From the NCBI GenBank assembly GCA_023853785.1, contig JAJIRX010000180.1:1-64000 (forward strand): a DNA stretch of 64,000 nt, in the 5' to 3' direction. The first letter of the stretch is position 1. Each line of letters begins with the position of its first letter. A model generated the notes under the pieces. The model did no database searches, was not told where the DNA came from, and saw only the letters and a program-made list of their open reading frames with translations. Of the stretch, positions 1 through 12,060 are shown in pieces. Source of the DNA: Psilocybe azurescens (Eukaryota > Basidiomycota > Agaricomycetes > Agaricales > Agrocybaceae). The translations under genes and the position numbers were made by a program.

Positions 1-1130
1 TCCAAGCGTGTCGCTTTCAGTATATGCGTTAGCGACTATTTTGGGAACATATGAAGGGGTTGGAGCTAGTACCTGGCCACGCTAGTGAAAGAACTGAGAT
101 ATGATGAATGCGTAAGACGATGGATTCGAAAAAATAATATCTTACAGCACCGCCGACATCGTACAGCTTCCAATCGTACGTTTTACCACCCGTGTAGATG
201 GGGATAGAGTGCTCCATGATACCCAGTGTCTGCAGCCGGACGTTTAGGATATCATCTACGCGAATCCAACTTCAGAATACCGAAGGTACTCTGCCATCGC
301 GATAGGAACATTGAAACTGACCGTTGGAAGGCGTATACCCTGGTTCTGCTATCTTCTGGATGTGCCCCAAGAAACTGGAGGATACCATCTATCAGTGTTC
401 CTGAAAGGAGATAGGGTAATAAGATGTGAACATACTACGACGCTGAATCATCCAGACGAATTTTTCGTTTCTGAATATAGAACCTGATGCTTTCATGCAT
501 CCATAACGCCTCGATGTCGTCTACGGCAACAGCCAGGGTCCGTGCAACAAGTAGCGTAGTCTCACGAGTTCTATTCTCGACCCGAGATTTCTTGGTATCT
601 GACGAGCTTGCCAACGTTGAGGAAATAAGGGACTGCCATCCTAATCGTACGTAGGCCCCTGTACGACCCCAGCAATAGCTACTCCGCCGCTAAGCTCCGA
701 TGCAAGAGTATTTTCCAGCGATAGTAGGGGTAACAGCTTGATTCGAAGATCGTTAAGCTCATGTCTGACTGCACTGGAGGACAGAGGTTCATTTGGTGTC
801 TGTGACGTGATTTCGTGGTCTAATTCCGCAAAGATCATGCGCAGCGCTTTGATGATGTTGAAGTAAACAACAGGAATCCATGAATGGCGCTCTGCGTCGA
901 GAGATTTCGAAGCGTAGAAGAGTTGAAACTGCTTCTGCAAAGTTGATTTCCCTTGTGAAGCCAGGGTAAACGCGGAACCATTCATAAACTACTCTATGCT
1001 CACCTGATTCTGCTTGACCTAACAGCAGAACTGTTTCTCGAGTTCAAGCCAACCATCTGTGAGCTAGAACAAGAGATAGCGCAACGTACCTTTTATCTCT
1101 CCTCTTGGCATCCTTTAGCCGAGAGGCCTC
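1..1130 (-). CDS. G-protein alpha subunit, 5' part (runs off the left edge)
   Basis: This encodes a heterotrimeric G-protein alpha subunit, a membrane-associated GTPase that relays receptor signals. Read on the minus strand, the P-loop GQAESGKST is followed by LQKQFQLFYASKSL. Next come the switch I region (DDILNVRLQTLGIMEHS, near 215-262) and the G3 motif KLYDVGGARGQ. The final in-window codons give RHAW at the left edge. An intron at 952-1003 splits the glycine codon of the P-loop. Introns at 82-145 and 14-72 lie after DVGGA and after RGQ. The exon before the P-loop appears to read RLKDAKRRDK (about 1085-1122), but its junction and the start codon are not resolved. The C-terminal half lies outside the window. 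It resembles the expanded mushroom-type G-alpha group rather than the canonical Gpa1-3 sequences, which is an inference from memory of the family. Confidence 0.85.
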
Positions 1131-2579
1131 TTTCTATATTGGCTTTTAGCACACCAGGATCAAGAACACAACGAACACAATACCCTGATCTCCTCGTCAA
1201 TCCTGTCGTTTATCAGTGTGGCCTCTTCTGTAGAAACGAACATAGAAGAAGCATCAGAGGAGAAGCGGCGGCTACTACGCTGCGAGGACAAGGGAGGACC
1301 TTCGCTGGAGCGCTACAGAGGCAGCCATTTGGATTTAGGCAAAGAAGATGGATGCCCATCCTATTAAAAGGGGCCGATTGTTATCATTTTCCAGCGGCAT
1401 GATCCAGTCTATAGCGTCCCTCGACAACAGTGGGCATATTTGATGCTTTTGGCCGATAGGGTTAAACGTCAACCCAGAAAAAAAATGAAAAGCCTGGTGT
1501 CTAATTATGGCCAGATCATAAGACCCCCCGAAAGCAGATAAAGACGACCTTGATCATCTTGCCATCAAAACCACATGTATGTAGGTAGATTACCGTCAAA
1601 CGTGCTTCTGATGTAGTCAGTCCTAGTAAGTAAGTACCTTTGTTGACAGAAATTGTAGTTCCTAGAGGCGTAGAGATGCTGAGAAAGCGATGATTCCCGG
1701 CACAGTTGATCCAGGCGCCTCAACAAAGTAAGTTAGACATGATAGATATTAAAGCGGAGAAGGTGGAGCAGTGCAGATGTCTCTCCGCTGAGATAATCAC
1801 AAGACAACGAAAGAAGACAATGATGCGTAAGATGATTAGTGAACGATCATCTCGGTACTACAGATTACTGAGTCTGATATCTGTTGTCCTTTTAAGTTTT
1901 CGTTGTCAATGGCTAGCAATATCGAGCGGGTTGAAAGCGCCGAATCTGCCAAATACAAATTTGGCTTCTCCGTAACACGTTGAAGTTATTGAGAGAAAGC
2001 TGGCTCGAATGGTCGATTCGGAACATGTGGAAATTCGGCAAATGATAGGCAGATCTAGAGAGACATCCTCCCTCAAAGTCCTCGTCCATGTTCGGATCAT
2101 GTCAGTGTGAACGATGAACATAAAAATACATACTCTGGTATCCATCGAACATGGGCAATAGCCGTTATGCTGGCCTTTGAAGCTCCGCACGTAACCCGTG
2201 GTGGGTTGTGGAGTCATCGCCCGCGGTAGAAAGAAGCACTTCGAGATGAAACACAAGAGTTGCAGTTCGGGTAGTAAAAACAATTAAAAGCGGTAATTTA
2301 ACCACGGGTCGAAATGAATGCCAGCGCGTTCAACTCCTATTTTTGAAAATTTGAGGAAAGGTTGTGATTCTTGATCTCAGGTTGAGAGATTTGTCAATCG
2401 TCAAAGCCGCACAGCTTCCTCAAGCTGACTCGAGTAAAACGATGCTGAGGATGATAATATATCAGATATACATAGCCATAGCCTGATTAGTGTACTTGAA
2501 TTGAAAGTATACCAGTAACACGCGACAAAAGACGGTATCCGAATAAGGGGTGTAACAGGATCAAGTCAGAATACGATCT
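1131..2579. other. intergenic stretch, no gene recognised
   Basis: Short open frames occur on both strands but none has a recognisable domain, intron structure or codon pattern. A GCTGACTCGAG motif at about 2424-2434 recurs elsewhere in the window. The region probably holds the 5' flank of the G-alpha gene and the 3' flank of the SQS1-like gene. Confidence 0.5.
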
Positions 2580-5500
2580 TTATTTCGTCGCTCCGAGGCC
2601 AAGCTTCGTTGTCTTGATGATGGCGGTCAAGGGTGCTTCTAAACCGCCAGTAATACCAATACGATCACCCTCGGACCAACCCATCATGGCCAGCATACGG
2701 AACCCAATATTACTTTCCGTAAGTTTCGGTGCAGCCTAGGATCGGGCAGGAGACAATCAACGACACGTACACAAGAAAAAGCCACTTCCATAGACGAACC
2801 TTGCCAACCTCATCACCCTCACGATGACGAGGCATCACAGCAGGAGGGCCCTTTCCTTTCTTGTCATAGATGAAGGAATCACCACGAGCACCCATGCCAC
2901 CACTCCTCCTCACGATTTTCGCGATCTTGCGTTCATCCACTGGCATTCCGGTTCTTGACGTCTTTGACAGCGTGGTGTATCGCGAATCCCCTTTGCCTTT
3001 ACTAAGACTCTTGAGGTTAAATGCTACGGCCATCTCGTGAATGTTCTTCCTGGTTTCTTTATTTGTTGGAGGAAGAGACATCGAGTTCGGGCCTCCGATT
3101 TCGGTTATAAATCGTCTGATCTGCTGCACCAACGTCGTCATATCTACGATGCGGTTAGGAATAACGATGATTGTAGGATCCAGTTTGGCAGCAGCGATCA
3201 TGGCCTTTCGGCCCTTCTTGCCTCCCTTCTTCTTCGAAAGAGGGTCAGCAGCCTGCTCGAGACGGGCAGCTTCACGAGCCTTCTTGTACTCGGCTTTCTT
3301 TTGACGGTCTTTCTCCCAGATATCTTGTAATTCGCGAGGTAGACCCTTAGCTTTGTCCTTCTGTTTTTCTGTAACGAAGAATGAAGACAGATGTAAAGCA
3401 CAGACGACTCCCAAATACGATAGGACTTACTAGCTGGGCTGGAGTCATCTAAATCATCGAAAGTACCATTTCGAATAGACGTGAAGAGTGCTTTTCGCAA
3501 TTTCCTATTCTTTCCTGTCAAGGCATCTTCGTTATCATCAAAGATATCCTAGAGCAAAATGAGGCTTGAAACTTTTCCGGCATAAAGTTGGTACGTACTT
3601 CAATTTCTTGGATAAATTCTTCGTCCTGATCTGCCCAAGTCATATTCCGCTTGATCATGTCGTCGTCCTCATCCTCATCGTCGTCTTCATCCATCTGATC
3701 AAACGATGTATCTTGCATCTTCCTTGACCTAGCCTTGTTCCTTAGCCGCTCCAGTCGTGCCTGGAAACTTGTTCTCGGTGTTTGGCCATCGTCGCCGTCG
3801 TCGTCGCTGTCATTATCGCCTGATTCATCGTCAAACTCTAGCGACTCCGAAATGAGCATCGCCTCCTCAGCAGCGAGAGCATCCTCCTCTGATCCATCCT
3901 CACTCGATTCGTCGCCGTCATCGTCGCTATTATCACTATCTTGTTCGTCCTCCATCTTGATCATGTCCTCGACGCGGAGATCATCCATCGTGGTATGCTG
4001 GCCGGCCTTATTACCCAGCAACCCGCCCACGAAGTTCTTCATCGCAGTCATATCCGGGGCCAAATCGGAATCAACATCCATCCCATGGTCATCGTCCCGA
4101 TAGCCAACATCTCGTGCTTTGCCTTTGTCCGGCGTGGTCTCGGTTTCTTTCCCCTTGCCCTTCCAGTCCATGAAGTCTTCCAACGCCACTTCTACATCGT
4201 CGACCTCACCATCATCGTCCGAGTCACCCCACTCAAGGTCAGAGTCGCCTCGTCTTCTCTCATGTCGTCTGGGATCGCTCCTATGCAACATAGCCTCCTC
4301 GCGCATCGCACCAAACGCCCCGAACGACGATTTCATTCGGTTCTTCACACCACCCTCTTTCGTTTCCACGCCTTAGCTTGGCGGGGAGTCGACACAGGTG
4401 GGACGATGAGGCGAGGGTCTGCTTTACTTGGCGTCTGATTTTGCGAGAATGAGAAAGAGAACGTCGAAAGCGCATTTGCGGCAGGTTGATATGCTGATGA
4501 CGACGAAGCGACGGGAGGAGTGGCTGGCAGAGCTGCTGGCCTGACGTAGGGCATGAAACGCGATGTGTCCGGGACATTGTTGCTGGAGAATTTCTCTGGT
4601 GATTGAGGTGTCGTTTCTTCGGTCTGAGCGTCCGTTTTCCGAGGGTGAGGGGCGACATAGACTATAATGTCGTCGTCCTCATCGTCTGCCCGAAGTGTAG
4701 AAGGAAGAAGGTCTGATGAAGGAGCCATTTCTACCGGTACAGACGTCGGTTGTACATCGATACAGAATAGATCTGACACGGGATCGGCAGTTTTGGCATC
4801 TGGCTGTGGTGACACAGCAGGAACCGGTGGTGTAGTCTCCCGTGTCTCTGCTTCAGCTTGTGGCGCATGTATTTCGACAGCGATTTTCTCTGGGTGTTGG
4901 GTAGTTTGGATAGAAATCGATTCTGTTTGTTCGGTAGCAATTGCCTCTGGTTGTGATGATATAGCAGGAGTTGGCTGGATGGATGTTTCTAATTCCTCAA
5001 TTTGTAGCACCGGAATGTCGACAATAATTATTTCTGGCTGTGGTTGGTGGGGTGAGATAGAAATCGGTTCGATCGATCCTGATGCAATTTCTTCAGCTCG
5101 CAGTGCAGAAATATCGACGGCGATTGCTTCAGTTGCACTGGTAAATGTTGTTTCAGATTCTTCAGCTTCTGGTTGAGGTGCAGACATGTCAACGTCGTCT
5201 ACATTGGGATGTTCGTCTGTCGTTGAAAGGGTTTCTTCGACCATTTTCGTAAGGCCATCGACATCGGCGTCGATCGAGATGGGCTGGTCGACCAGAATCT
5301 CCCTGGTGGTTTGGGTGATGATGGATTCGGGTCGATGTAAAACCCGGTGAACTGTTCTTCGTGTATGATCATCGATTCCACCAGTTTGCTTTTGGGTATT
5401 GTGGTTGTTTTAATCTCCTCGGTGGGATTGAACAATTTCCCGACGTCGTTGAAATCTACTTCTTCTATTTCTTCCTGTTCTTCGTTTTCTTCATCATCAG

Positions 5501-6265
5501 ATTCCATTCGAGGTATGTTTCTTCCGCTAAAGACGCGGAATACTTGTTCTGCTGTCGGTATATGACTTTGCTCCCTCTCATCTGTAGCAACGTTGTAAGA
5601 TTGTTAATTTTTGAGGAACGAAACGATATCACATACCAACTTCCTCGACTCCAGGTTTTAGTAGCTCTTCGCTTTCTTCTTTGAAGAGGACCTTTGTAAG
5701 AACCGAAGGAATAAATTTGATAGGACGTAGGAAAGGTCGCTCTTGATAGAGAAGACCAGACAGTGTATCTGGCCTCCGACCACCACCTCCTCGACCGCCA
5801 CCTCGAGGAGGGGATCCGATACCGAATTGACCCCTTCGTCCTCCAGTAGATAAATCTGCCTGGCCGCCCCTGCCACGCCCTCGAGGTGAATCATGCCCAT
5901 GCCCGCGAGATAAACCATCCCCTCTTCCTCCTCGACCGCGTCCACGATTTGGGGTCGTTGTTCCTGAGTTAGGACCCAAGAATTGGCCTCCACGATCACC
6001 TCTGCCTCGTCCTCGGGGTGTCGTATTTCCGCTATTGTGAGGCGCTAAAAACTGATGAAATTTCGTTCTTGAATGTATCTGCGGTCCGCGTACCATCTGC
6101 AAACATTCTGATGTTGAGTTCCATCTCGTCTTCAAGATAGCTTGATCCTGAAATTCCTATTCCTCTTCCCTTTCCACCACGATTTCCACCACGATTTCCA
6201 CCACCGCCACCTCCTCGTCCTCGTCCTCGTCCTCCGCGAAATCCACGTCCTCCACCTCTTGCCAT
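2580..6265 (-). CDS. sqs1: SQS1-like R3H and G-patch RNA-processing factor
   Basis: This looks like the fungal Sqs1/Pfa1 protein, a nuclear cofactor that activates the helicase Prp43 in splicing and ribosome assembly. The N-terminus at 6265 is a run of RGG boxes. A long acidic Asp/Glu-rich middle follows (about 3600-5500). Near 3000-3200 there is an R3H domain with RKNIHEMAVAFNL and SRYTTLSKTSRTG. The C-terminus is a G-patch, IGFRMLAMMGWSEGDRIGI, ending KLGLGATK and a stop at 2580. Introns are visible at 6045-6093 (GT..AG) and near 5582-5638 and 3549-3599. Two frame breaks, near 5322-5325 and 4355-4360, interrupt the acidic region. The frame resumes immediately with similar composition, so I read them as base-call indels. 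The domain order matches the family. Confidence 0.88.
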
Positions 6266-7160
6266 ATTTCAGATACAATCGGGATTCGTATGATATATCG
6301 TTTCTATAGCGGCAGCTCTAGATTGTGGACGCGATTGAAATGATTCCAGAAAGTTTTTGGAGGTTTTATAATAGATGGTAGAAATTTGAACTGACCGTGA
6401 CGCACTTCGATAAAATGACGGTGCCGAAATTATCTAATCGGGGTACACAATAAATTAGCTAATCCTGACTCAAGGGGTAGCACGGCAATTGCCGTAAATT
6501 GGTCGTCGTAAGCTGGAAAGGTAGCAGCTCGGATTCAACTTGGATTGCAATTTTATGATCAGGCTGGATATATCCTTGTATACACGACATCCACAGGTTC
6601 TATGTATCTAGTTTCTTGCTTTTTGATGCTCAAAACGAGTATTTTCTTATTGGTAAAGAAAGGTAAAACGGATGGGCCTTAGATTGGCTGCTTTCTTTCT
6701 TTAACGGTGTCAAAAGAGAATTAATAAAGACTGCCAAAGAATTATGGACATAATCGTGGTTCATAACCATTAAGAATGTTATGTATATTTCCACCTCGCG
6801 CAAGCCAACTCCACACTCGAGGAGAATCCCTCCAGCGGTTCATCTTCGGTTGCGGCCAAATAACCACCTTCTAATTCCAAAAATACTTATACAAGAATTT
6901 ATGAATACATCTTCACACAACGGGGTCGCATTTTCGAAACTTGCAACTGGTTTCGAGTTCGACCAACCTTTGCCCCTTTCTAGAACCCAGGCGGGCCGGA
7001 ATGATTAGAACGCATCATATGTTTGGTACAGCAGGCAATGCCAAACACTCATATATTGAAAGACGTGGACGGTTGGAACGCGCTTGAACATCATAAAACA
7101 GCAAGGTATCCTTCGGTATACTCAATTATAAAGAAACACTGCAAATATCCTTAAACTATT
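6266..7160. promoter_or_regulatory. divergent intergenic region between SQS1-like and USE1 genes
   Basis: The SQS1-like gene (-) and USE1 (+) are transcribed away from each other, so this stretch of about 0.9 kb must hold both promoters. I see AT-rich sequence but no clear TATA box or repeated operator. The open frame at 6781-7008 has no recognisable features. Confidence 0.45.
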
Positions 7161-8245
7161 ATGGAATATAACACGGAACCACAACACGACGAAATCAACT
7201 TAATTCGCTTGGTACGACGGTTAGAGAAGTCTGTGGCTAGCGCAGAGGAATGGAAGCCGACTGCGAGTCTACCGAAGGAGGAAATCTGGTTAAAGGTGTC
7301 GAGGTCATTACAGGTGCGCCTACTTTTGAATATATACTGTAGATCACAAATAAACGCGTTCTTAGAATGTCAAATTTGCTCGAAAGCTTGTTAAGAATCT
7401 TGAGGCGGATGACTTTGAACCACCACCGTTTGTCCAATATTCCTTAGGCCTTGCAAGGTCAAACTGCTTATCATAAGCTTTTAGGAAGCGCCTGAACCAG
7501 CTTAACGATACAAAAGCTAAGCTGGAACGTATTGAGTCATTTCTTAATGACGTAGAAAAGGTTAGCCTGGCTTCCTGGACAATGACATCCAACCTTAATC
7601 CGTTAATTTGCTTCAAAGGCAACAGAACCCGAGACCCGGAAATCTAATCCTATACTCCCAACGCTACCTGTTCCACGACCACCATTGACTCCTTCACACG
7701 TAGAATCATCCCAAGACTCACAACAGCCACCACCTCTAAGCCCATCCCACGATCCCAAAGAGAAATCGCCTTCACCCGCTGTCTCTACAAACGGCTTGTT
7801 CATCTCCCCTCCAGACCCAGACGAATTATCACCAACACTCATCACCTCTGCTCTACCCTCCCTTCTCCCATCTTCATATCCTCCCGAAACAGCAACCACG
7901 TCCTCATTTTCACGGAATTTCGGACCCGTACCCGCTGCTCGCAAAGTCGGCGGTGCTCACGCGTCAACAGCTGTACAAGAAGAGCTTTCCTCCCAACTTG
8001 AACTTATGGCACAGCAACTGAAGCGCAACGCAATGCATTTCTCGACATCACTGGAGAAAGACAAGGCGGTCGTGGAAGGTGCACAGTTGAAACTGGAGGG
8101 AAATTACGACATGATGCGGCAAGAACGTGTGCGCCTGAGAGACCATAGTGGCAAGAGCAGGTCAACGACGTGCATGACTTTGGGAATCGTCATACTGGTC
8201 TTGTTGGTCTTCATGCTTATGGTTTCAGTCATTAGGTTCTCGTAA
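7161..8245 (+). CDS. use1: USE1-like SNARE of the Golgi-to-ER pathway
   Basis: The protein is an ER-resident SNARE of the Use1/Slt1 family, which acts with Sec20, Ufe1 and Sec22 in retrograde fusion at the ER. Four exons join cleanly: 7161-7313, 7366-7427, 7485-7560 and 7619-8245, giving 305 codons and no frame break. The N-terminal part (INLIRLVRRLEKSV) is followed by KRLNQLNDTKAKLERIESFL. A Pro/Ser-rich linker comes next, then a SNARE-like coiled coil beginning VQEELSSQLELMAQQLKRNA. A single C-terminal membrane anchor (LGIVILVLLVFMLMVSVI) ends the protein, as expected for a tail-anchored SNARE. The 57-bp second intron is inferred from frame and from a GT..AG pair. Confidence 0.85.
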
Positions 8246-8699
8246 ATGTGCATTTCTGTCATGTTATATACAAGGTTTGGACATCATTCTATCTTTTCTG
8301 AGTTGCACCGAACAAGAAATCATGCCACATGTGACTAACTAGGATCACCGACACAGCCAAACCCTTCTTTTCCTTCCAGCCCCAATTCATCTATGTTCAT
8401 CGGTCATTGTCATAGCGAAGATTTAATTGGCTTCCTTCAGAAGAGAATTTCTCGACGACTTGATAGAAAGTCCGTAATTCTGCTCCCGAACCCAATCAAT
8501 ATTTTGATAATTGATTGTCATCGTAAGACCTGAAGGAGAGGCGTCTTTTGGGTCCTTTCGGAGAGTCCTAGAGAGTTCGGGTCGCCCATCAGATGTTATT
8601 CGACGAATATTTGACTTTTGAACAAAGTTTCATTTCAACCTTTTAATCATTGACAATTGGTCAAGCATGGAGTAGGCAATTTTGGTCTCTCGTTATATC
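8246..8699. other. 3' flank of USE1, no gene recognised
   Basis: AT-rich sequence without a recognisable gene. It should contain the USE1 polyadenylation region. Confidence 0.4.
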
Positions 8700-9418
8700 T
8701 CAGGATGAGCGCCTAGCCTAATAAACAACAGGGTCTGTCTATTTGGGACTTGGACTGGTATCGGGTAACACAACAGTGAGACCGAGAACCTTCATGAAGT
8801 CCAAGAGGAGTCTGATGTCGAAAGCGCTCACACAAGCAGTTGTTTAAGGCACGGATGGACATCTGCCGCATTCTGTCTGTAAACCTGGATGTTAACGTCC
8901 GGTAGGACATGGATATACTTTAAGATTGGCAGCGATTCGCAACTGGCCAATAAGTGGAGAGGTGTGCTGGATGCCGACAGTTCCGTCAAAGATGTCTAAT
9001 CAAAAGCCCAGCTTTGTCTTCAAGTAGACTTTGTTGGATGGAAAACAGAGATTCGGAAAAGTAGATGAACATACTGCGCCAAACTCGAGGCGTGTCCCAA
9101 GCTACGTGCCTCCAATAATATACAAATTCTTCCGATGAGAAATTGAACAGGTAGATGATGATGGTCGTGTTTTTGATTTAAACACGGCGAATGGAAGATA
9201 TCCGTCAAGATTTCGAGGGGGAGAGAAGATACAATGCGAACCATGCGGTCCAAGCGACTTCGGAGCTCGTGGCCTTTGTTTTCAAAGATTTTGAGCGATT
9301 CTTTCATCTTGATCACAGACAGGTCGTTTTTTTGGATCATTTCCTCTAGGTGCTGCCTTAAGTTGGATTGGTCATCGTTCACAGATATGACTTTTGGCAA
9401 ATACGGGTCCATAGCCAC
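8700..9418 (-). pseudogene. decayed F-box protein
   Basis: The frame beginning at 9418 has a coiled segment (LRQHLEEMIQKNDLSVIKMK) and then an F-box-like helix, RIVSSLPLEILTDIF. This is the usual N-terminal layout of the large mushroom F-box family. The expected next block, a tryptophan-rich WRHVAWDTPRVWRSMF segment, is present but in another frame at about 9030-9110. It soon meets a stop. No continuous leucine-rich repeat region follows. Several breaks and stops make this a likely relic. A sequence-error explanation is weaker here than elsewhere because the stops are multiple. Confidence 0.6.
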
Positions 9419-9420
9419 CG

Positions 9421-10249
9421 CTGTTGGTTTGATGCAAAATGAGTATTACAAGGAACTTACCAGATACTCTGTACCTGCGTCGGTTAATAAGCACTCAAAT
9501 TTCGACAGGAAGGATGAGTAATGCTATTTCTCAGCTAGTTGGGAGAAAACAAGATGGAATACAAATGTAAGACGCCGAAGTTCTTTGCAGTTCTTTGCTC
9601 ATTCAGTCGGAGTCTTAATTAATTTAACTCTTCGAAAGCGTGCGGAAACTGGGGCTCTCAGATCTCAGGTTTAGGGAACATATCTGGCAGCTAAACAACT
9701 GTTCCATTCCAGTGATATGATGCTCGAGTGAACATGCCCAGTGCAAGGTGGGAGTAAGAGTGGGATAGCCGTCGATACGGAGTTGTGGTTCAGGAAGAGG
9801 CGATAAGTGTGTATGATAGTACTTGCAATGCACCAATAGGATTATGCATAAGTTACAGAACTGGATTCAGATGCACAGATGTAGAGTATTGTACTATGAC
9901 TGTACGACATTTGGAACTGAAACAATAGCTCTCGCGATCAAAAAGGTTTCACACAACAATATTAGTTTCTCTGTGTTGAAGGAAGTAGGGAGTCGGGACG
10001 AGAGCAGATGATACGCGCCGCAGGAATTTCTTGGCCGACTGACATTGCCTATTTACAGCTGTGGCCTCCCACCACGCACGGAAAATCCAAGTGCAAAACG
10101 CTCTCGGTCCGCATGCTCACACGGTGCAATCCGGCTGACGTCTAAAAATAAAGGAAGTAGCAGCGGAAGAAGACCATCGTCCGTTACCCATTTCCGGAGT
10201 TTGACGACTTCACAGGCGGAGGGTCTTCAATCGACCATCTTCAGTATGG
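9421..10249. other. region between F-box relic and secreted-protein gene
   Basis: No gene is recognised. The short frame at 9624-9836 (-) has no domain. The right part is the promoter side of the secreted-protein gene. Confidence 0.4.
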
Positions 10250-10257
10250 TATAAAAG
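10250..10257 (+). promoter_or_regulatory. TATA box of the secreted-protein gene
   Basis: A perfect TATAAAAG lies 91 bp upstream of the ATG at 10348, with a CT-rich stretch and an AACAAAAATG start context between them. This spacing fits a strongly expressed fungal gene. Confidence 0.55.
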
Positions 10258-10347
10258 TGAGTATAAGATGGCTGAAGTTATCATCATCATCTTCGTTACC
10301 TACAGAGCCTTCACTGATCTGACACTTTCTTCAAACTCACAACAAAA

Positions 10348-10930
10348 ATGAAGTTTGCCGCTACCTCCGCTGTCTTTTTTCTCCCTCGCTGGCCTCGTCG
10401 CATCTGCAACCATCGCAAAGCGAAATTGCCCACAGGCAGCACGATTTGGCGCTCTTAGCGCCTTCCCGGTCACTGTCAGCCCAGGAGATGTATGTACCTC
10501 TTTCAATCAATAGATTTGCAAAAAGAAATTAAACCACAATTTAATACACAGAGCATCACCGTCAGCGTCAACCTGAACTGCGCCATAGAGCAGTTTGGCA
10601 TAGTCCCCCAGTTCCTCGATTACTCTATTGAGGTGCCTGAGGCCAGCAATAACGGACACGAACAACCTATCGTTCTTGCCAGACGCACTTTCAACTTTGT
10701 TCCGGGGACGATCCAGCCTACGGACGAGTTCACTACTCAGGTACGTCCTTGGTATTTATTTTGCTGAACGATATTTAATAGATTATTTACCATAGGTTCC
10801 GCATGCCCCTTTCTTCGCTGGGGCGCCTTACAACATTGTCCTAAACATGGTCTACCCTATTAACGGCACCGACGGAAGTAGTGTCCTTGTTGAAGGAGGG
10901 GTTTCTTTCCCGATCACTATCAACGCTTAA
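10348..10930 (+). CDS. small secreted protein of unknown function (frame broken in exon 1)
   Basis: Three exons, 10348-10489, 10552-10740 and 10796-10930, would encode about 155 residues starting with a signal peptide (MKFAATSAVFFSLAGLVASA). The mature part reads CPQAARFGALSAFPVTVSPG, then a beta-rich body (SITVSVNLNCAIEQFG, YSIEVPEASNNGHEQPIVL) and ends with GGVSFPITINA. It resembles small secreted basidiomycete proteins I have seen without assigned function. Exon 1 is 142 nt; removing one T from the six-T run at 10375-10380 gives 141 nt and restores the frame across both introns. No alternative ATG rescues the frame, because a TGA lies in that frame at the start. So it is either an overcalled homopolymer or a fresh null allele. 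Confidence 0.7.
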
Positions 10931-12060
10931 CTAAATAGACATTGTCAATTCGACTTCGAGACATCGATCAGTAACAATAGAGCCTGGACATTTAGTAGCC
11001 CAAGGAACTAAATACTATTGCGATAATTATAATGTTCTGCAATTGTCCTCTCCCTCTGAAAGAATGGATTGAGTTGTATCGGAGGTACATACCAAGGACA
11101 GTGGATGAGGACTTGAATGGGAGAGTTCGGGCAGCGCTACGCTCTCTGTTCCATTATATGTCCCCAAGCACAAAATCTGGAGACCCCACATTGAATACTC
11201 TATGTACTAACCATATGTGGATATTTTGTCTATTGAGCCTTTGACCGTCCATTTTATCAGTCTGAAAAGTATCGTGTTCGAAATGGGCCTATCTTTTAGA
11301 TAACTGTGGACCTTCGAGAGCGCATAGTACAATTTTATTATAGTCAAGTCAAAATTAGCTCAGTGTCAGAGGCAGGCTATTGTCACTAAACTAGACAGAG
11401 TACAGGGAGATCTAGACTCAAACTCGGTGTCCAGAGGTGGAAACCCTGGCTTACATGGGCGGCTTATGTAGTGCCACGCCAAAACTCGATGACGAATCTG
11501 ACGACTAATATGGTCTGGTGTCGAGGGGCGATGACAACTCACACTGCTACTCGTTTGCTCCCGCCAACACGATGAATAATATCCACTCCGACAATTGCGA
11601 GATGCTAGCGTTTGACTCCGGCTTCTCATCTGCCGACGTCGAATTGCCGCCGAAAAGCCCAGATTTCCACGATCGGTCAACGTTCAAAGATCATACTCGT
11701 CTCGGTGACTCATGATCGTTGAACACTGCTGGAGATGGGCGCTCGTTGAAAAAAGTGTTTCGATCTGCTCGGGATAAAAGCAAGGAGAAATCAAGCTAGA
11801 ACAGTGTCACCACTATTAGTCAAGCTGACTCGAAATCTTAGCACAATCTCTGAAGACTATTTCTAGACTTTTTAACCTTGAGGTCCACAGTCTTACGGCC
11901 GACAACTTGCATCGAACCACTTGAATTAGTCCAATACAATTATATACAGGTCAACTGAGACTACACCAACTGCTTTTAGATTTTCTGCGATTTTCCATGA
12001 AACGTAAGGAGCGACAAGTTGTTAGATCAAAGTCCGGATGATGGCAATAAAGATGTGATT
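10931..12060. other. gene-poor stretch, possible small unresolved gene on +
   Basis: The frame at 11518-11715 (+), acidic and Ser-rich (ADVELPPKSPDFHD), is followed in another frame by a basic stretch KKVFRSARDKSKEKSS ending near 11801. Together these could be the remains of a small gene, but there is no domain and I do not call one. Confidence 0.3.

Noticed and set aside
3037..4438. Long plus-strand open frames opposite the SQS1-like gene
   Set aside because: They are Ser-rich mirror images of the acidic Asp/Glu codons (GAT/GAA runs) of the real minus-strand gene.
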